A stretch of 64,000 nt of DNA from Methylococcales bacterium (GTDB lineage: Bacteria; Pseudomonadota; Gammaproteobacteria; Methylococcales; Methylomonadaceae), in the NCBI GenBank assembly GCA_030654015.1, contig JAURYI010000076.1, positions 1-64,000 on the forward strand, in the 5' to 3' direction. Both the position numbers and the translations under genes were made by a program. Below are positions 7,642 through 18,200 of this stretch, piece after piece. Below the pieces are notes generated by a model. That model had not been told where the DNA came from and ran no database searches. It saw nothing but the letters and a program-made list of their open reading frames with translations. How positions within the stretch are numbered: position 1 is the stretch's first letter; each line of letters starts with the position of its first letter.

Positions 7642-10600
7642 TTAATTGGTTTTTAACGATAATAAACTGGTAATCTCATTGTCGTCTCTTTTGGGGTCAA
7701 TCACGGTATCGAGAATAAACACTTGTGTATTCGGTACGCCTTGTTGAATAAGATAACTGGCAATAGCTCGCGCTCGTTGCACTGCCAGTTTTTTAAGTCG
7801 TGATTGTTCGCGGCTGAGTGAGATACTCAGATGTTGTTTGGCAATCTCGTAAAAATCGCCCGATTTGGCATCAATCAGTTCAGGTGTGCCGAATAAGGAT
7901 TTTTTCGCCAGTTTGGGGAATTTTTCGATGAATAATTGTGCCAGCAGACGTTTGTAATCGGCATCTGATAATTCGACATATTCCGCCAGAATTTTTTTGT
8001 CGCTGTCTCGGTTGATTTCCTCTGCGCGTAGTGTTTTCAGTTGGTCATAGAGTGCGGCTTCACGCATGGCTGTCCAGTCCTGTTTTTCAAATGCCGTGCC
8101 TTTGATGCTCAAGGTTAGCACTGAATGGTCTTTGAGTTCCTTGGCTAAGGCGGTCAATTTTACATATTGGGCTTTGTTCAATACGGCACTACCCGCGCTG
8201 AAGGTGATGGTGCTTAGGTCTTCATCGCTATCAGCCAGAGAGGCGAGGGCGCGAAACGGTGAGCTGATGACTTTACTGAGTGAATTTGCCAAGGCATCCG
8301 CGATAATCGCGCCAATATCAAACTGCGGGGCATTCAAATTTCCCGTAATCGGCACGTCTATTTTAATTTTACCATCGCTGTCTTTCAGCAATGCCACCGC
8401 TAATTCCAACGGTAAGGAGACCGCATTGGGATTATCGACTTTTTCACCCAGTTCAAATTGATCTATCAATATATTGTTGCTGGCAGTCAGTTCATCATTG
8501 ACCACTTTGTACTTTAAACCCAGTGACATTTTGCCTTTTTCAACTTTATAACCCGCAAATTCCACCATATAGGGCGACATTAACGGCATCGGCATTCCTT
8601 TAAAATTCAAATTTAAATCGTAATCCCCCAGATAAGGGCTGATAGATCCATCAATATCAACGGGGGAAAAATCGTAAGCGTTGCCTTTCAGGGATACTTT
8701 AATGGTGGACTTTTTCTCGGAGGAAATATCGCTCGCGCCACCGTCTAGGCTTTTGACTTGCGCGGAAAACGGCATAATTAATGAGTTGTCAGAAAAATCA
8801 GATGAGCCATCAATCACTTGTACTTTATTCAATTTAAAATAGGGTTGCTGCACTTTGGCGACGGTTTTAACGGCTGTACTGTTGGGTTCAGGAGCAGTAA
8901 TGAAAATGTCGGAGAAGTTAATGGTTTTGTCTTTTCTGATGATAACTCTGGCATAAGGTTTATCAATAATCTGTGCGTCGGCGGTATAGCTGTCTTTTTG
9001 TAAATTCACCGCTACGCCTTTTAAGGAGAGATTTTTCCAAGTGATAAAGTCTTTGTGGCGTTTTTGGTCGCGGGTGATGAATTGATTGATGTTGCTGTCA
9101 CCCGTAAAGAGAAGATCCAGTGGTTTAGTGTCCGACATTGCCATTGTCAGTTTGCCCGTCATACTCAGTTCACCTTCAATAATGTCCAAATGCGCGATTT
9201 TTTCCAGATAGGATTGAAACGGCTCTAAGTTAATCGTTTTAGCATTAATTGCTAAATGACTGACAAACGGTTCAAAGATTGCATCGCCGTTGACTTCGAT
9301 TGTTCCTGTGTTATTCACACCTACATCTAACCGAAAAGGCAGTTTTACGCCTACTTTATTGCTATAGCCTGTCAGTTTGAAGTTGACAGGTTTCAGCGTC
9401 ATCATCACGGGTTTACTGAGTGTTTTATCTTCAAAGGTCGTGGCAAAACGGGTCAGGTCGATGTGCCTGATATTGATAGCCCACGGTGGTGTTTTTGCTT
9501 CGACAACGGGGCGAGTTATTGTTGTAGTTTTGATTTTGGGGTCAGTGAACAGTGTTTGATAATTGAACTGTCCATCTGGGTTTAACCAAGTACGAAAATC
9601 TGCACCGTCAGCGATGATGGAATCAATGCCAAGGCTTTGTGTGTTCAGATTAAAGTTAATGTCATTGACTGTTAAGCTGGGAATATCAACCAGTGGTTTA
9701 GTCTGATTTTTTTCAAATAACTGTATATCACGACTAACCAGTTTGCCTTGCTTTGCTATAAATTGCACATTCTGGTTATCGGTCATAATATCAAAACTGC
9801 TTGCCACTGATATGGCTGGAATGTTAACGGCGGTATTTAAATAGGTAAGTTCTACAGCATGAGCATCCGTGGTGCTGTTATTGATGAGAAATTGCCAATT
9901 TTTCTGCCCATAACTGATTTTAAACGCCGCTTGGTGGTTAAGTTTGGGTATTTTTATATGATTTTTAGTTGGTAGGGTTTGGGAAAATTCAAAGCTATTC
10001 AAGTCAATTGCAGAGTGCTTGCCTGTAAATAACCAAGTGTCATCGACGTTGGTTATTTTAATATCGGTTTCGACACTAAAATCAGTCGCCTTAGCAATAA
10101 TGGGGGTTTTGTTTTTTTCGGCATACCGGAAATCATGTAGTGAGAGTTTGCTTTTATCGGCAGTTAAGGTGAAATGCTGGTTGTCATAACTGAGATGATA
10201 ATCACCGTCAAAGAGTTCATAGCCACTCAAACTAAAGCCCATGGGCTCTGGAAAAGTCACCGCTAACAGGTGTTGCAGTTTAATATTATTGAGCGTGATA
10301 TGTCCTTTTGATTGTAATGGCTTAAGAGTGATTTCACCTTGCCACTGTGCTTGACCACCTGATTCTAGTTCCAGTTGTAACATAAACTTCGATTGTCTAT
10401 CAGCGAAGATACTGAGATTTTCAGCGGTCAGATTAATGGGCTGCACAGTCTCTTTGATAACGGGATCTTCCCATATTAATTTACCAGTCGATAGTGATAA
10501 CTGAGCAATAGTAATCGGGAGAGCAGCAGTTTGTTGATTATCTGCTTTTTTAGTAAATAAACTGTCAAAGTTAAACGTACCATTTTGTTGTTTAGCAATG

Positions 10601-10932
10601 CGTACCACAGGTTTGACTAAGGTAAGTTTATCAATTACTACCGCCGATTGTGCGAAAGATTGCGTGATGTTCACCTGCATATAAGCACTATCAACACTGG
10701 CAAATGGCTTGCCATCGGTTTCTTGAAGTGCAAAGTTCTGTAGTTGAATAGACAGGGGCAAAAGTGCGAATTGCACACTTGCAAGCGAGGCTTTTCTTCC
10801 CGTTTCCTGCTGAACAATAGCGAGTATTTTCGACTTTAAAAAGGGCTGCACACTGTAAACCAGCAATGCCAATAGGCTACTCACTATAAGCAAAGTTATT
10901 GTGATGCGAGTGAGTAAACGTTGGTTTATCAT
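7642..10932 (-). CDS. DUF748/AsmA-like envelope protein
   Basis: 1096 residues. A single N-terminal membrane segment (about 8-30) is followed by a very long beta-rich region typical of AsmA-like proteins, with repeated short strands and phrases such as VVIDKLTLVKPVVRI and IDVPITGNLNAPQFDIG. The part around 760-900 (YLGDYDLNLNFKGMPMPLMSPYM, FELGEKVDNPNAVSLPLELAVALLKDSDG) is the hallmark of DUF748 proteins. The last 180 residues (FSAGSAVLNKAQYVKLTALAKEL) resemble the start of an OmpA-like peptidoglycan-binding unit. AsmA-like proteins are thought to move phospholipids across the periplasm or support outer-membrane assembly. It stands alone, with 100-230 bases of spacer on either side. Confidence 0.8.
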   Translation of the reverse strand: MINQRLLTRITITLLIVSSLLALLVYSVQPFLKSKILAIVQQETGRKASLASVQFALLPLSIQLQNFALQETDGKPFASVDSAYMQVNITQSFAQSAVVIDKLTLVKPVVRIAKQQNGTFNFDSLFTKKADNQQTAALPITIAQLSLSTGKLIWEDPVIKETVQPINLTAENLSIFADRQSKFMLQLELESGGQAQWQGEITLKPLQSKGHITLNNIKLQHLLAVTFPEPMGFSLSGYELFDGDYHLSYDNQHFTLTADKSKLSLHDFRYAEKNKTPIIAKATDFSVETDIKITNVDDTWLFTGKHSAIDLNSFEFSQTLPTKNHIKIPKLNHQAAFKISYGQKNWQFLINNSTTDAHAVELTYLNTAVNIPAISVASSFDIMTDNQNVQFIAKQGKLVSRDIQLFEKNQTKPLVDIPSLTVNDINFNLNTQSLGIDSIIADGADFRTWLNPDGQFNYQTLFTDPKIKTTTITRPVVEAKTPPWAINIRHIDLTRFATTFEDKTLSKPVMMTLKPVNFKLTGYSNKVGVKLPFRLDVGVNNTGTIEVNGDAIFEPFVSHLAINAKTINLEPFQSYLEKIAHLDIIEGELSMTGKLTMAMSDTKPLDLLFTGDSNINQFITRDQKRHKDFITWKNLSLKGVAVNLQKDSYTADAQIIDKPYARVIIRKDKTINFSDIFITAPEPNSTAVKTVAKVQQPYFKLNKVQVIDGSSDFSDNSLIMPFSAQVKSLDGGASDISSEKKSTIKVSLKGNAYDFSPVDIDGSISPYLGDYDLNLNFKGMPMPLMSPYMVEFAGYKVEKGKMSLGLKYKVVNDELTASNNILIDQFELGEKVDNPNAVSLPLELAVALLKDSDGKIKIDVPITGNLNAPQFDIGAIIADALANSLSKVISSPFRALASLADSDEDLSTITFSAGSAVLNKAQYVKLTALAKELKDHSVLTLSIKGTAFEKQDWTAMREAALYDQLKTLRAEEINRDSDKKILAEYVELSDADYKRLLAQLFIEKFPKLAKKSLFGTPELIDAKSGDFYEIAKQHLSISLSREQSRLKKLAVQRARAIASYLIQQGVPNTQVFILDTVIDPKRDDNEITSLLSLKTN

Positions 10933-11162
10933 AAAATTTGAACAGTCCGTGCGCTTTGATAGTGGCTATTTTAAACAATAAAGTTGACCATTCACCGTTT
11001 TTTAGACAGTAATTTAAAAATCAGTGAGAGTTACTGTTTAAATAAAGTTATTTATTTTATGGCACGTTCGCTTTTTTGTGCTTTCAAGGCTACGCTTAGT
11101 GTTACTATTAAGATATTGCTTGTAATCATTATCTAATTATTTAACTTACTTCGGAGGAAAAA

Positions 11163-11756
11163 ATGAGATTTACACTGATTATCTTGGGATGTTTTGTTTC
11201 TTCCTATGTATTTGCGGCTAACAGTATTTATAAGTGTGTTGATCCTGCGGGTAAAAAGAATTATCAATCCAGCCCCTGTCGTCCAGGATTTTCCATCATG
11301 ACGCTCAATATCGTAACAGGTGGCTCTACTAATGTGGATGAGGAAAAAAAGCAGCAGGAGTTGAAACAAAAAACAGAGCAGGCGAAGCTCGAAGAGCAAA
11401 AAATGACCGAACAACAGCGAGCGGAAAGGCAGGCTAATATCAATAAAGAAGCGATTGCTGAAAGTGAAAACAATCAGACATTGATTAGAAGTGAGCCGCA
11501 AAAATACTCAGCATTTGCTATTCCACCTTACATACCCGACAAGTTATCCGATATAGTCAAACCCTTTCAGGACAGACTTGCCTCTATTGAACGCTTTAGA
11601 AGGTCGGCGGCTCAAAAAGCATTGGCTTCTGGTCAATGTGAGCGTGTTGAAGCAGCGGAACTGGATGTTAAAAGCACGAAAGAGATGCTGCATTTTTTAG
11701 TCAATTGCAGTACAGGTAAAACCTTTAATTTTACTGAGCAGGATTTGCAAAAGTAA
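11163..11756 (+). CDS. exported DUF4124-like protein with coiled coil
   Basis: 197 residues. A signal peptide (MRFTLIILGCFVSSYVFA) is followed by the DUF4124-type opening NSIYKCVDPAGKKNYQSSPC, in which two cysteines likely form a disulfide. Residues 60-105 are a charged Glu/Lys/Gln-rich coiled coil; the C-terminal third has two more cysteines (GQCERVEA, VNCSTGK). A strong ribosome site, GGAGG, precedes the ATG. The gene lies eight bases upstream of the dehydrogenase gene and is probably co-transcribed with it. Function in the periplasm is unknown. Confidence 0.75.
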   Translation: MRFTLIILGCFVSSYVFAANSIYKCVDPAGKKNYQSSPCRPGFSIMTLNIVTGGSTNVDEEKKQQELKQKTEQAKLEEQKMTEQQRAERQANINKEAIAESENNQTLIRSEPQKYSAFAIPPYIPDKLSDIVKPFQDRLASIERFRRSAAQKALASGQCERVEAAELDVKSTKEMLHFLVNCSTGKTFNFTEQDLQK

Positions 11757-11764
11757 TCACCCTC

Positions 11765-12595
11765 ATGACAATAGCAAAAACGATATTAATCACAGGTTGC
11801 TCCTCAGGCATTGGTTATGATGCCGCTGTCGCGTTAAAAAATCGAGGATATAACGTCATTGCAACCGCACGAAAGCCAGAAGATGCAGCGCGTTTAGGTA
11901 AACAAGGCTTCACCAGTCTGCAACTGGATTTGGCAGACAGTCAGAGTATCCAACAAGCAGTCACACAAATGCTGGAACTGACAGATGGACGTTGTGATGC
12001 ACTATTTAATAATGGCGCGTTCGGTCAGGCAGGTGCTGTAGAAGATTTAAGTCGTGATGTATTGCGCTATCAATTTGAAACCAATTTATTTGGTACACAT
12101 GAATTAACCAATTTACTGCTTCCTGTGATGCGTAAGCAAGGACATGGGCGTATTATTTATAACAGTTCGGTATTGGGCTTGGTCGCTATGCGTTATCGCG
12201 GTGCGTATAATGCCAGTAAATTTGCCTTGGAAGGCTTGGCGGATACCTTGCGTTTGGAACTGTATGGCACGAATATTCATATTTCTCTGATAGAGCCAGG
12301 CCCGATTTTAACCAATTTCAGACAAAACAGTTTAGCGTTGTATAAGAAGAATATTGATGCTAAACACAGTGTGCATCAAGCAGCCTATACGGCTATGGAA
12401 GCACGCTTGGAAAAAGAGGGTGCGGCAGTGATGTTTACGTTACCTGCTGAGGCGGTGACTAAAAAAGTCATCCACGCATTGGAAACCAACCGCCCTAAAA
12501 TACGTTATTACGTTACCTTTCCCACTTACTTATTCGCCACACTGAAGCGTATCCTGCCCGTGTCTTGGCTGGATAATCTGCTCAGAAAAGTTTGA
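11765..12595 (+). CDS. short-chain dehydrogenase/reductase
   Basis: 276 residues of classical SDR type. The cofactor motif TGCSSGIG is at 10-17, NNGAFG (the NNAG position) near 82-87, the catalytic Ser near 134-135, Tyr148 and Lys152 (YNASK). ARKPED after the second strand suggests NADP(H) preference. An active-site tail with a GPILTNFR motif follows. Substrate cannot be told from sequence; relatives act on steroid-like alcohols, retinol or quinones. It converges with the UPF0182 gene downstream across a hairpin. Confidence 0.85.
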   Translation: MTIAKTILITGCSSGIGYDAAVALKNRGYNVIATARKPEDAARLGKQGFTSLQLDLADSQSIQQAVTQMLELTDGRCDALFNNGAFGQAGAVEDLSRDVLRYQFETNLFGTHELTNLLLPVMRKQGHGRIIYNSSVLGLVAMRYRGAYNASKFALEGLADTLRLELYGTNIHISLIEPGPILTNFRQNSLALYKKNIDAKHSVHQAAYTAMEARLEKEGAAVMFTLPAEAVTKKVIHALETNRPKIRYYVTFPTYLFATLKRILPVSWLDNLLRKV

Positions 12596-12612
12596 TTCAT
12601 AGCTAAGCTGTG

Positions 12613-12635
12613 GAGACGTTGCATGGCAACGTCTC
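12613..12635. repeat. palindromic hairpin between convergent genes
   Basis: A perfect ten-base stem (GAGACGTTGC / GCAACGTCTC) with a three-base loop sits between the stops of the dehydrogenase and UPF0182 genes. It may serve as a shared transcription stop. The same kind of GAGACGTTGC palindrome occurs as a dispersed repeat in many bacteria, so it may be a copy of a repetitive element. Confidence 0.65.
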
Positions 12636-12648
12636 TATCATATACTGG

Positions 12649-15297
12649 TTAGTTTACTTTCGGATTTGTTCCTGTACCACCACGCTCAGCGGCGGTTTTT
12701 GCATACAGTTGTTTTAATTTTTCAAAGGCAGACCATAGCGAAGTATCCCAAACTACCTGATTGCCCATAGAAACAATTATGCGGGTTAATTCAGGGATTT
12801 GGGTGTTAGTCGAAGTCATATACACAGGCTGAACATACAGAATGGTGTTGCCCATCGGTAATATCACCATACGCCCCATTGCTACTTTTGAACCATGCTG
12901 ATCCCATAGCGTCATTTTTTCGGAAAATTCCGCATTTTGGTTAATCAACGCTTCAACCTGTGCAGGGCCGTTGACTTGTACATCTTTAGCAAACTTATAA
13001 ACGGTAATGTTCGGTTTGTAATCCAGATTGCAATTGGCTCTGTCCAATATCCCTGCCACACCAATCATACTGAGGTTGTTTCTATTAATCGGGGTCATCG
13101 GATTAATCATGACAAACTCTTCCCTGTCATTACAATTACCAAAATCCATGGTCTGATAATAGGGCATGACAGGTTGGTGTCTTACATTGGCAAACTGCCA
13201 TGTTTCACCTTGTTCATAAAACAGTTCAGGCGTATTTTGATGATATTTTGCATACACTTTCATCTGCATATAAAAAAGATCACGCGGATAACGCAAGTGC
13301 GCTCGTAATTCCGCCGGCATGGTGTTCATGTCTTTCAATAAGCCGGGATAAGCACGATTATAGGTTTGAATAATGGCATCAGAGGGATCGGCTATATAAT
13401 AATCAACGGTGCCATCAAACGCATCAATCACCACTTTAACGGAATTACGGATGTAGTTGAATTTGTCATCCCCCGCTAAATAATCATCCGCAGCAGGTTT
13501 TGAGGCAGGGTACATATTGGATATAGTGTACGCATCCAAGATCCAGTAAAACCTGTCTTTCGCTCCAACCAGATAAGGGTCTTTATCCAATCGTAGAAAA
13601 GGGGTGATTTCATGAACGCGCTCAACAATATTGCGCCGCATCATGAGTTGACTATTGTTGGTAATATTGGGTGAAAAGAATATTTTGAACTCTTTGAAAT
13701 AGATCGAGAACAAGGCTTTTTTTAGAATACTGGAAATGACTATGCCGCCTTTACCCGTGTAGTCTTTCTCTTCGACTTGATCAGAACCGTCAATACCCAT
13801 TATTTTAAGATTATTAGGAACGATGGCATAAGTGTATTTTTCTTCACCGAAATAAATATCTGGTTTTTTATCGGCACCTTTAAGATCAATACCTACATCT
13901 GAATTTAAATTCAAATCGCGTAAATACCAGACTAAGGGCTTGCCCGCATCTTGAGCGGCAGGAGACATGACTGCACCAACGCCGTGTGTATAGCGCAAAT
14001 GGGTGTTTTCCCAGTTTTGTGCGGCTTTAGGCAGACGGGAAATATTGACTTCTCGGGCCGCCAGATTGACCTGACGGATATGTCCCAGCAGATTGTAGCG
14101 GTCTTCATCAACGGAATTGAATTGATAATAAGGTCTGATTTCCTGTAATTGCTGATAAGAATTAATCAGAATCTCTCTGTCCCAGACGGGAATATTCTCA
14201 AAGCGTTTTTGCGTTGCCCACGATTCAATATCGGCTGTAGCATCTTGTTTTATATCTAAATCTTTAATAGTAATTTTATTTAAATCATAAGCCGCTAAGG
14301 TTGAATCAATGTTCGCTTGTATAAACGGTCTTTCTAAAGCAACGGGATTTGGAATGACCAGAAATTTTTCGATAAGTTGTGGTAAAAACTCCACTTCCGA
14401 TAACCCTAACATACATAAAAAAGCGGTTAATGACACTAGGAACGGGGCTTTGATACGGTGTTTCTGGGAAAAAATAAATAAACTGGCTGATAATGCAGTT
14501 GCTAGAAATGTACCTATGCCCAGCCAGATAATCGGTAGCCGATAACGCATCTCTATAGCACCAGGGCCATAGAAAACAGGCTCATGTGAGGTGGTGTAAA
14601 GTAAAGAAAAGCGTTCCAGCAAAAAACCCCACACGACAAAAATGACGACAAAACTGATTAAAACGGTCAAATGAATTTTCGCACCTGCCTGATATTCCTT
14701 ATGCTCACTAGGAACAAAAATATGTTCCAGCCAATACAAAAGACCTACAAAAACGAAGACGAGAATAGCGGTTACCAATAGCTCTTGTTGAATGAGCATA
14801 TACATCGGATAAGACAGCATATAAAAACTGACATCATTGTTATAAATAGTCTCAGTGACCCCTGAATCACGCCCAAAGAAGTACAGTAAAGCCAATTCCC
14901 ATTGCTTATAAAAGGGCAGGGCAACGAAAACAGCCAACACTAGCGATATGGGCGTGTATATTTTCACTGACCACTGCATAAACATATCGGCGATACGTTG
15001 AAAACGCAGACGTTTAGCTACGTTATCAATAATGTCATCAGGCGGATTCAAGCCCAGATAACGCGAGGCAATCCAAAAATGCAGGAAGAAAATGACGAAG
15101 AAAAACAGTGTCACCCCACAGAAAATGAGAAACTTGTACAGCAGTCTCAGCCAGAAATACGGCTCAAGTTTTAATGTGTCGTACCACCACAGATCAACAA
15201 TGAGATCAAGAAAAAAGTAGTGGAAGCCGACAAATAAAATAACAGCAATGACAAGTGCAGTTCCAATCAACGCGGGTAAAGACGTAAGTTTCCGCAT
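12649..15297 (-). CDS. UPF0182 family membrane protein
   Basis: 882 residues. The first 300 residues contain about seven membrane segments (for example LIGTALVIAVILFVGFHYFF, FVVIFVVWGFLLERFSLLY). A large soluble domain of about 550 residues with UPF0182 signatures follows: RPFIQANIDSTLAAYDL, YNLLGHIRQVNLAAREVN, HLRYTHGVGAVMSPA, YFGEEKYTYAIVP, RAYPGLLKDMNTMPAELRAHLRYPRDLF. Length agrees with the family. Function is unknown in all members that I know. The gene is monocistronic, with 98 bases to the next gene upstream. Confidence 0.9.
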   Translation of the reverse strand: MRKLTSLPALIGTALVIAVILFVGFHYFFLDLIVDLWWYDTLKLEPYFWLRLLYKFLIFCGVTLFFFVIFFLHFWIASRYLGLNPPDDIIDNVAKRLRFQRIADMFMQWSVKIYTPISLVLAVFVALPFYKQWELALLYFFGRDSGVTETIYNNDVSFYMLSYPMYMLIQQELLVTAILVFVFVGLLYWLEHIFVPSEHKEYQAGAKIHLTVLISFVVIFVVWGFLLERFSLLYTTSHEPVFYGPGAIEMRYRLPIIWLGIGTFLATALSASLFIFSQKHRIKAPFLVSLTAFLCMLGLSEVEFLPQLIEKFLVIPNPVALERPFIQANIDSTLAAYDLNKITIKDLDIKQDATADIESWATQKRFENIPVWDREILINSYQQLQEIRPYYQFNSVDEDRYNLLGHIRQVNLAAREVNISRLPKAAQNWENTHLRYTHGVGAVMSPAAQDAGKPLVWYLRDLNLNSDVGIDLKGADKKPDIYFGEEKYTYAIVPNNLKIMGIDGSDQVEEKDYTGKGGIVISSILKKALFSIYFKEFKIFFSPNITNNSQLMMRRNIVERVHEITPFLRLDKDPYLVGAKDRFYWILDAYTISNMYPASKPAADDYLAGDDKFNYIRNSVKVVIDAFDGTVDYYIADPSDAIIQTYNRAYPGLLKDMNTMPAELRAHLRYPRDLFYMQMKVYAKYHQNTPELFYEQGETWQFANVRHQPVMPYYQTMDFGNCNDREEFVMINPMTPINRNNLSMIGVAGILDRANCNLDYKPNITVYKFAKDVQVNGPAQVEALINQNAEFSEKMTLWDQHGSKVAMGRMVILPMGNTILYVQPVYMTSTNTQIPELTRIIVSMGNQVVWDTSLWSAFEKLKQLYAKTAAERGGTGTNPKVN

Positions 15298-15395
15298 AGA
15301 ATCCTCTTTGTAAGTAGAATGGTGTATTGGGTGAGAGAGATTGAACCCTATCTTAATGTTGCTATTCTAACACCCTATAATCTGTTCGTAATGAT

Positions 15396-18200
15396 TTAGC
15401 GCGTAGTGAGCTTGATTGCCAGCTTACGACACTCTTCAAAAATCAGCACTAATGAGGCGATGCCCGTAGCCAGTACCCAGTCCATTGCTGTTAACGCCGT
15501 AGTATGAAAAATAGTGTGCGCAGCAGACCACTGCACAATGGTTATTTGCAGCACAATCACCCCCGCAATAGATGCCCATAAGAATTTATTGGCAAAGAGA
15601 TGGTGATTAAACGCACTGCTTTTTTCCGTGCGGGCGTTAAATACATTGAACACCTGAAACAGTACGAAGGTAGTAAATGCAAGGCACGTTGCGTGTTGTG
15701 CGGTATTTATCTGTAAATCGAAATACAGCACACCCAGTGTGCCGATAGCCATTGTGAAGCCATAAGTGAACAAATTACCAAAGCGGCGTAACGATAAAAT
15801 ACGCGCATCGAGTTTACGCGGTACTTCGTTCATGCTGTTAACGCGCGTAGGGTCAACGCCTAAGGACATAGCGGGCGGGCCATCCATAATAATGTTAATC
15901 CATAGGAGCTGTATGGCGGTAAACGGCAGGGGCATTTCCAGCAAGGGTGCGCTGGCGACACATAAAATCGCCCCTATGTTGGTGGATAATTGAAAACGAA
16001 TAAATTTAACCATGTTTTCATAAATGCCCCGCCCTTCTTTCACTGCCTTAACGATGGTGGCAAAATTATCATCCGTGAGTATCATGGAGGCGGCTTCTTG
16101 AGCAACGTCGGTGCCTGTAATGCCCATGGCAATGCCAATATCAGCACACTTGAGTGCAGGCGCGTCGTTGACACCATCGCCTGTCATGGCAACGATGTGA
16201 TTAGCCGCTTTTAATGATTCAACAATTCTGACTTTTTGCTCAGGCGCGGTGCGGGCAAAAACCCCAATGCTGTTAATACGCGCTGTTAAAGTGGCATCAT
16301 CCATTGCCGTTAATTCAATGCCGTCCACAATATCACCGACCAGACCAATTTCTTGTGCAATGGCTGAGGCAGTGATTTTTTGGTCGCCCGTAATCATTTT
16401 AACGGCGATACCTGCCTTGTGACATAAGGAAATTGCCTCGCGCACTTCTGCTCTAGGAGGATCTATGAGACCGACCAGCCCGATAAAGGTCAGTTCATTA
16501 ATGTGGCGAAATAAATTATCGTCCCGTGAAAAATCAGCAGTTGGAAAGGTTCGTTGTGCTAAAGCCAGAATCCGCCGCCCTGTACTCGCCATTTGAACAT
16601 TTTCCTGCAACAGCGTGTCACGTTCAATGGCAACTTGGTTGCCGTTTTTATCGAGGGCTGATTGACAGAGTTCCAGCAATACTTCGGGCGCACCTTTAAT
16701 AAAGACAATAATCTCGCCATCCTGACGATGAAAAGTCGCCATAAATTTATGCTTGGCATCAAACGGAATTTCAGCAATACGCGGCAGTTTTGCATTTGCC
16801 TGTTCTTTACTCAGTCCGCCTTTCGCTGCCAGTACCAGTAACGCGCCTTCCATCGGATCACCGACTACCTGATTATCCTGTAAGTTGCTGTCATTACACA
16901 AAGCCAGTGGCAATAATAAAGGCGATAATTCTGCCGCTGAACCAGCAGGAGTAATCTCACCTGTTCGATCATAGCCTTCGCCGCTGACACTGTAGAGTTG
17001 TTCCCGATAGTATACAGATCGCGCGGTCATTTGATTAACGGTCAGCGTTCCTGTTTTATCGGTGCAAATAACAGTGGTACAGCCCAAAGTTTCTACCGCC
17101 GACAAGCGTTTAACAATGGCGCGTTGGCTTGCCATGCGGTGCATACCCAGTGCGAGTGTCACGGTAACGACAGCGGGCAAGCCTTCAGGAATTGCCGCCA
17201 CTGCCAGAGCAATTGCGGTAAAAGCCGTGTCAACGGGCGATTCACCACGCAGTATGGCACTGACAAACAAGACGATTACCACCAGCAAGGCAAGCAATGC
17301 CAAGCGTTTGCCCAGACTGTCAAGCTGTCGTTGTAACGGGGTGGACTCATCTTCGGTTTGTGCGAGCAGATGAGCTAATTTACCTATTTCAGTATCCATA
17401 CCTGTTGCGGTTACCAGCATTTCTGCACGACCACGCACCACCGCATTATTCATGTACAGCATATTGACGCGTTCTGCCAATGGTGTAGCAGGGTTTCTCA
17501 GCTCTTGTTTTTGCTTGGCAACAGGCACAGATTCACCTGTGAATGAAGATTCATCTACTTCCAGACTGCTAGCGGCAACAATACGCCCATCGGCAGGTAT
17601 TTTGTCGCCCGCATTGAGAATAACAATATCGCCCGGCACCAGTTGCTCGGCAGATAGCTCATATATCTGTTTATCACGGCGCACTTTGGCTTTTAATGCC
17701 AGCATTTTTTTCAATGCCGCCAAAGATTTGTTTGCCTGAAATTCCTGATAAAAACCGAGTCCTGCGTTAATAATGACCACAATCAGGATAACCACGCCAT
17801 CGGTTATATTGCCGATAACAGCTGCCAATATAGCCGCCATAATCAGCACAACGATGAGAACCCCTTTGAATTGTGACAGCAATAAATGCAGCGCGGATTC
17901 AGGTGGCTTTTCATCCAGACGGTTGAAGCCGTAATACTCTTGGCGATTTGCTACTTCTGCATGACTTAAACCGCTATTTAACTGCGTTTCTTGTTTATGC
18001 AGTGCCTGAGCCACTGACAAGGTATGCCAGTCGTAGTCAACAGCGGCGGCTTCTTCTTCTGGCTGGTTGTTTTTTTTAATAACAGACAGCAATTTTGATG
18101 CTAGCCATAAAATAACAAGCAGACCCATTACGCTTAGTAATACTGCCATTATTATAAATGCGTAATTAGCCAAGAAATCGTTGTAATCTAACATTGTCAT
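15396..18200 (-). CDS. P2A-type cation ATPase (Ca2+/Mn2+, SPCA-like)
   Basis: 934 residues. The phosphorylation site CTDKTGTLT is near residue 381; the actuator loop has TGES, the nucleotide domain KGAPE and the hinge TGDGVNDAPAL. The M4 ion site is AIPEGLPA, as in calcium pumps, and M6 reads NIIMDGPPAMSLGVDP, the form seen in secretory-pathway Ca/Mn pumps. An N-terminal cation-ATPase domain (about 60-130) is present. An extra hydrophobic segment (about 12-38) precedes it, giving one more membrane pass than usual or an uncleaved signal anchor. It sits in the inner membrane and exports Ca2+ or Mn2+. ATG codons at residues 1 and 3 are both possible starts. Confidence 0.88.
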   Translation of the reverse strand: MTMLDYNDFLANYAFIIMAVLLSVMGLLVILWLASKLLSVIKKNNQPEEEAAAVDYDWHTLSVAQALHKQETQLNSGLSHAEVANRQEYYGFNRLDEKPPESALHLLLSQFKGVLIVVLIMAAILAAVIGNITDGVVILIVVIINAGLGFYQEFQANKSLAALKKMLALKAKVRRDKQIYELSAEQLVPGDIVILNAGDKIPADGRIVAASSLEVDESSFTGESVPVAKQKQELRNPATPLAERVNMLYMNNAVVRGRAEMLVTATGMDTEIGKLAHLLAQTEDESTPLQRQLDSLGKRLALLALLVVIVLFVSAILRGESPVDTAFTAIALAVAAIPEGLPAVVTVTLALGMHRMASQRAIVKRLSAVETLGCTTVICTDKTGTLTVNQMTARSVYYREQLYSVSGEGYDRTGEITPAGSAAELSPLLLPLALCNDSNLQDNQVVGDPMEGALLVLAAKGGLSKEQANAKLPRIAEIPFDAKHKFMATFHRQDGEIIVFIKGAPEVLLELCQSALDKNGNQVAIERDTLLQENVQMASTGRRILALAQRTFPTADFSRDDNLFRHINELTFIGLVGLIDPPRAEVREAISLCHKAGIAVKMITGDQKITASAIAQEIGLVGDIVDGIELTAMDDATLTARINSIGVFARTAPEQKVRIVESLKAANHIVAMTGDGVNDAPALKCADIGIAMGITGTDVAQEAASMILTDDNFATIVKAVKEGRGIYENMVKFIRFQLSTNIGAILCVASAPLLEMPLPFTAIQLLWINIIMDGPPAMSLGVDPTRVNSMNEVPRKLDARILSLRRFGNLFTYGFTMAIGTLGVLYFDLQINTAQHATCLAFTTFVLFQVFNVFNARTEKSSAFNHHLFANKFLWASIAGVIVLQITIVQWSAAHTIFHTTALTAMDWVLATGIASLVLIFEECRKLAIKLTTR

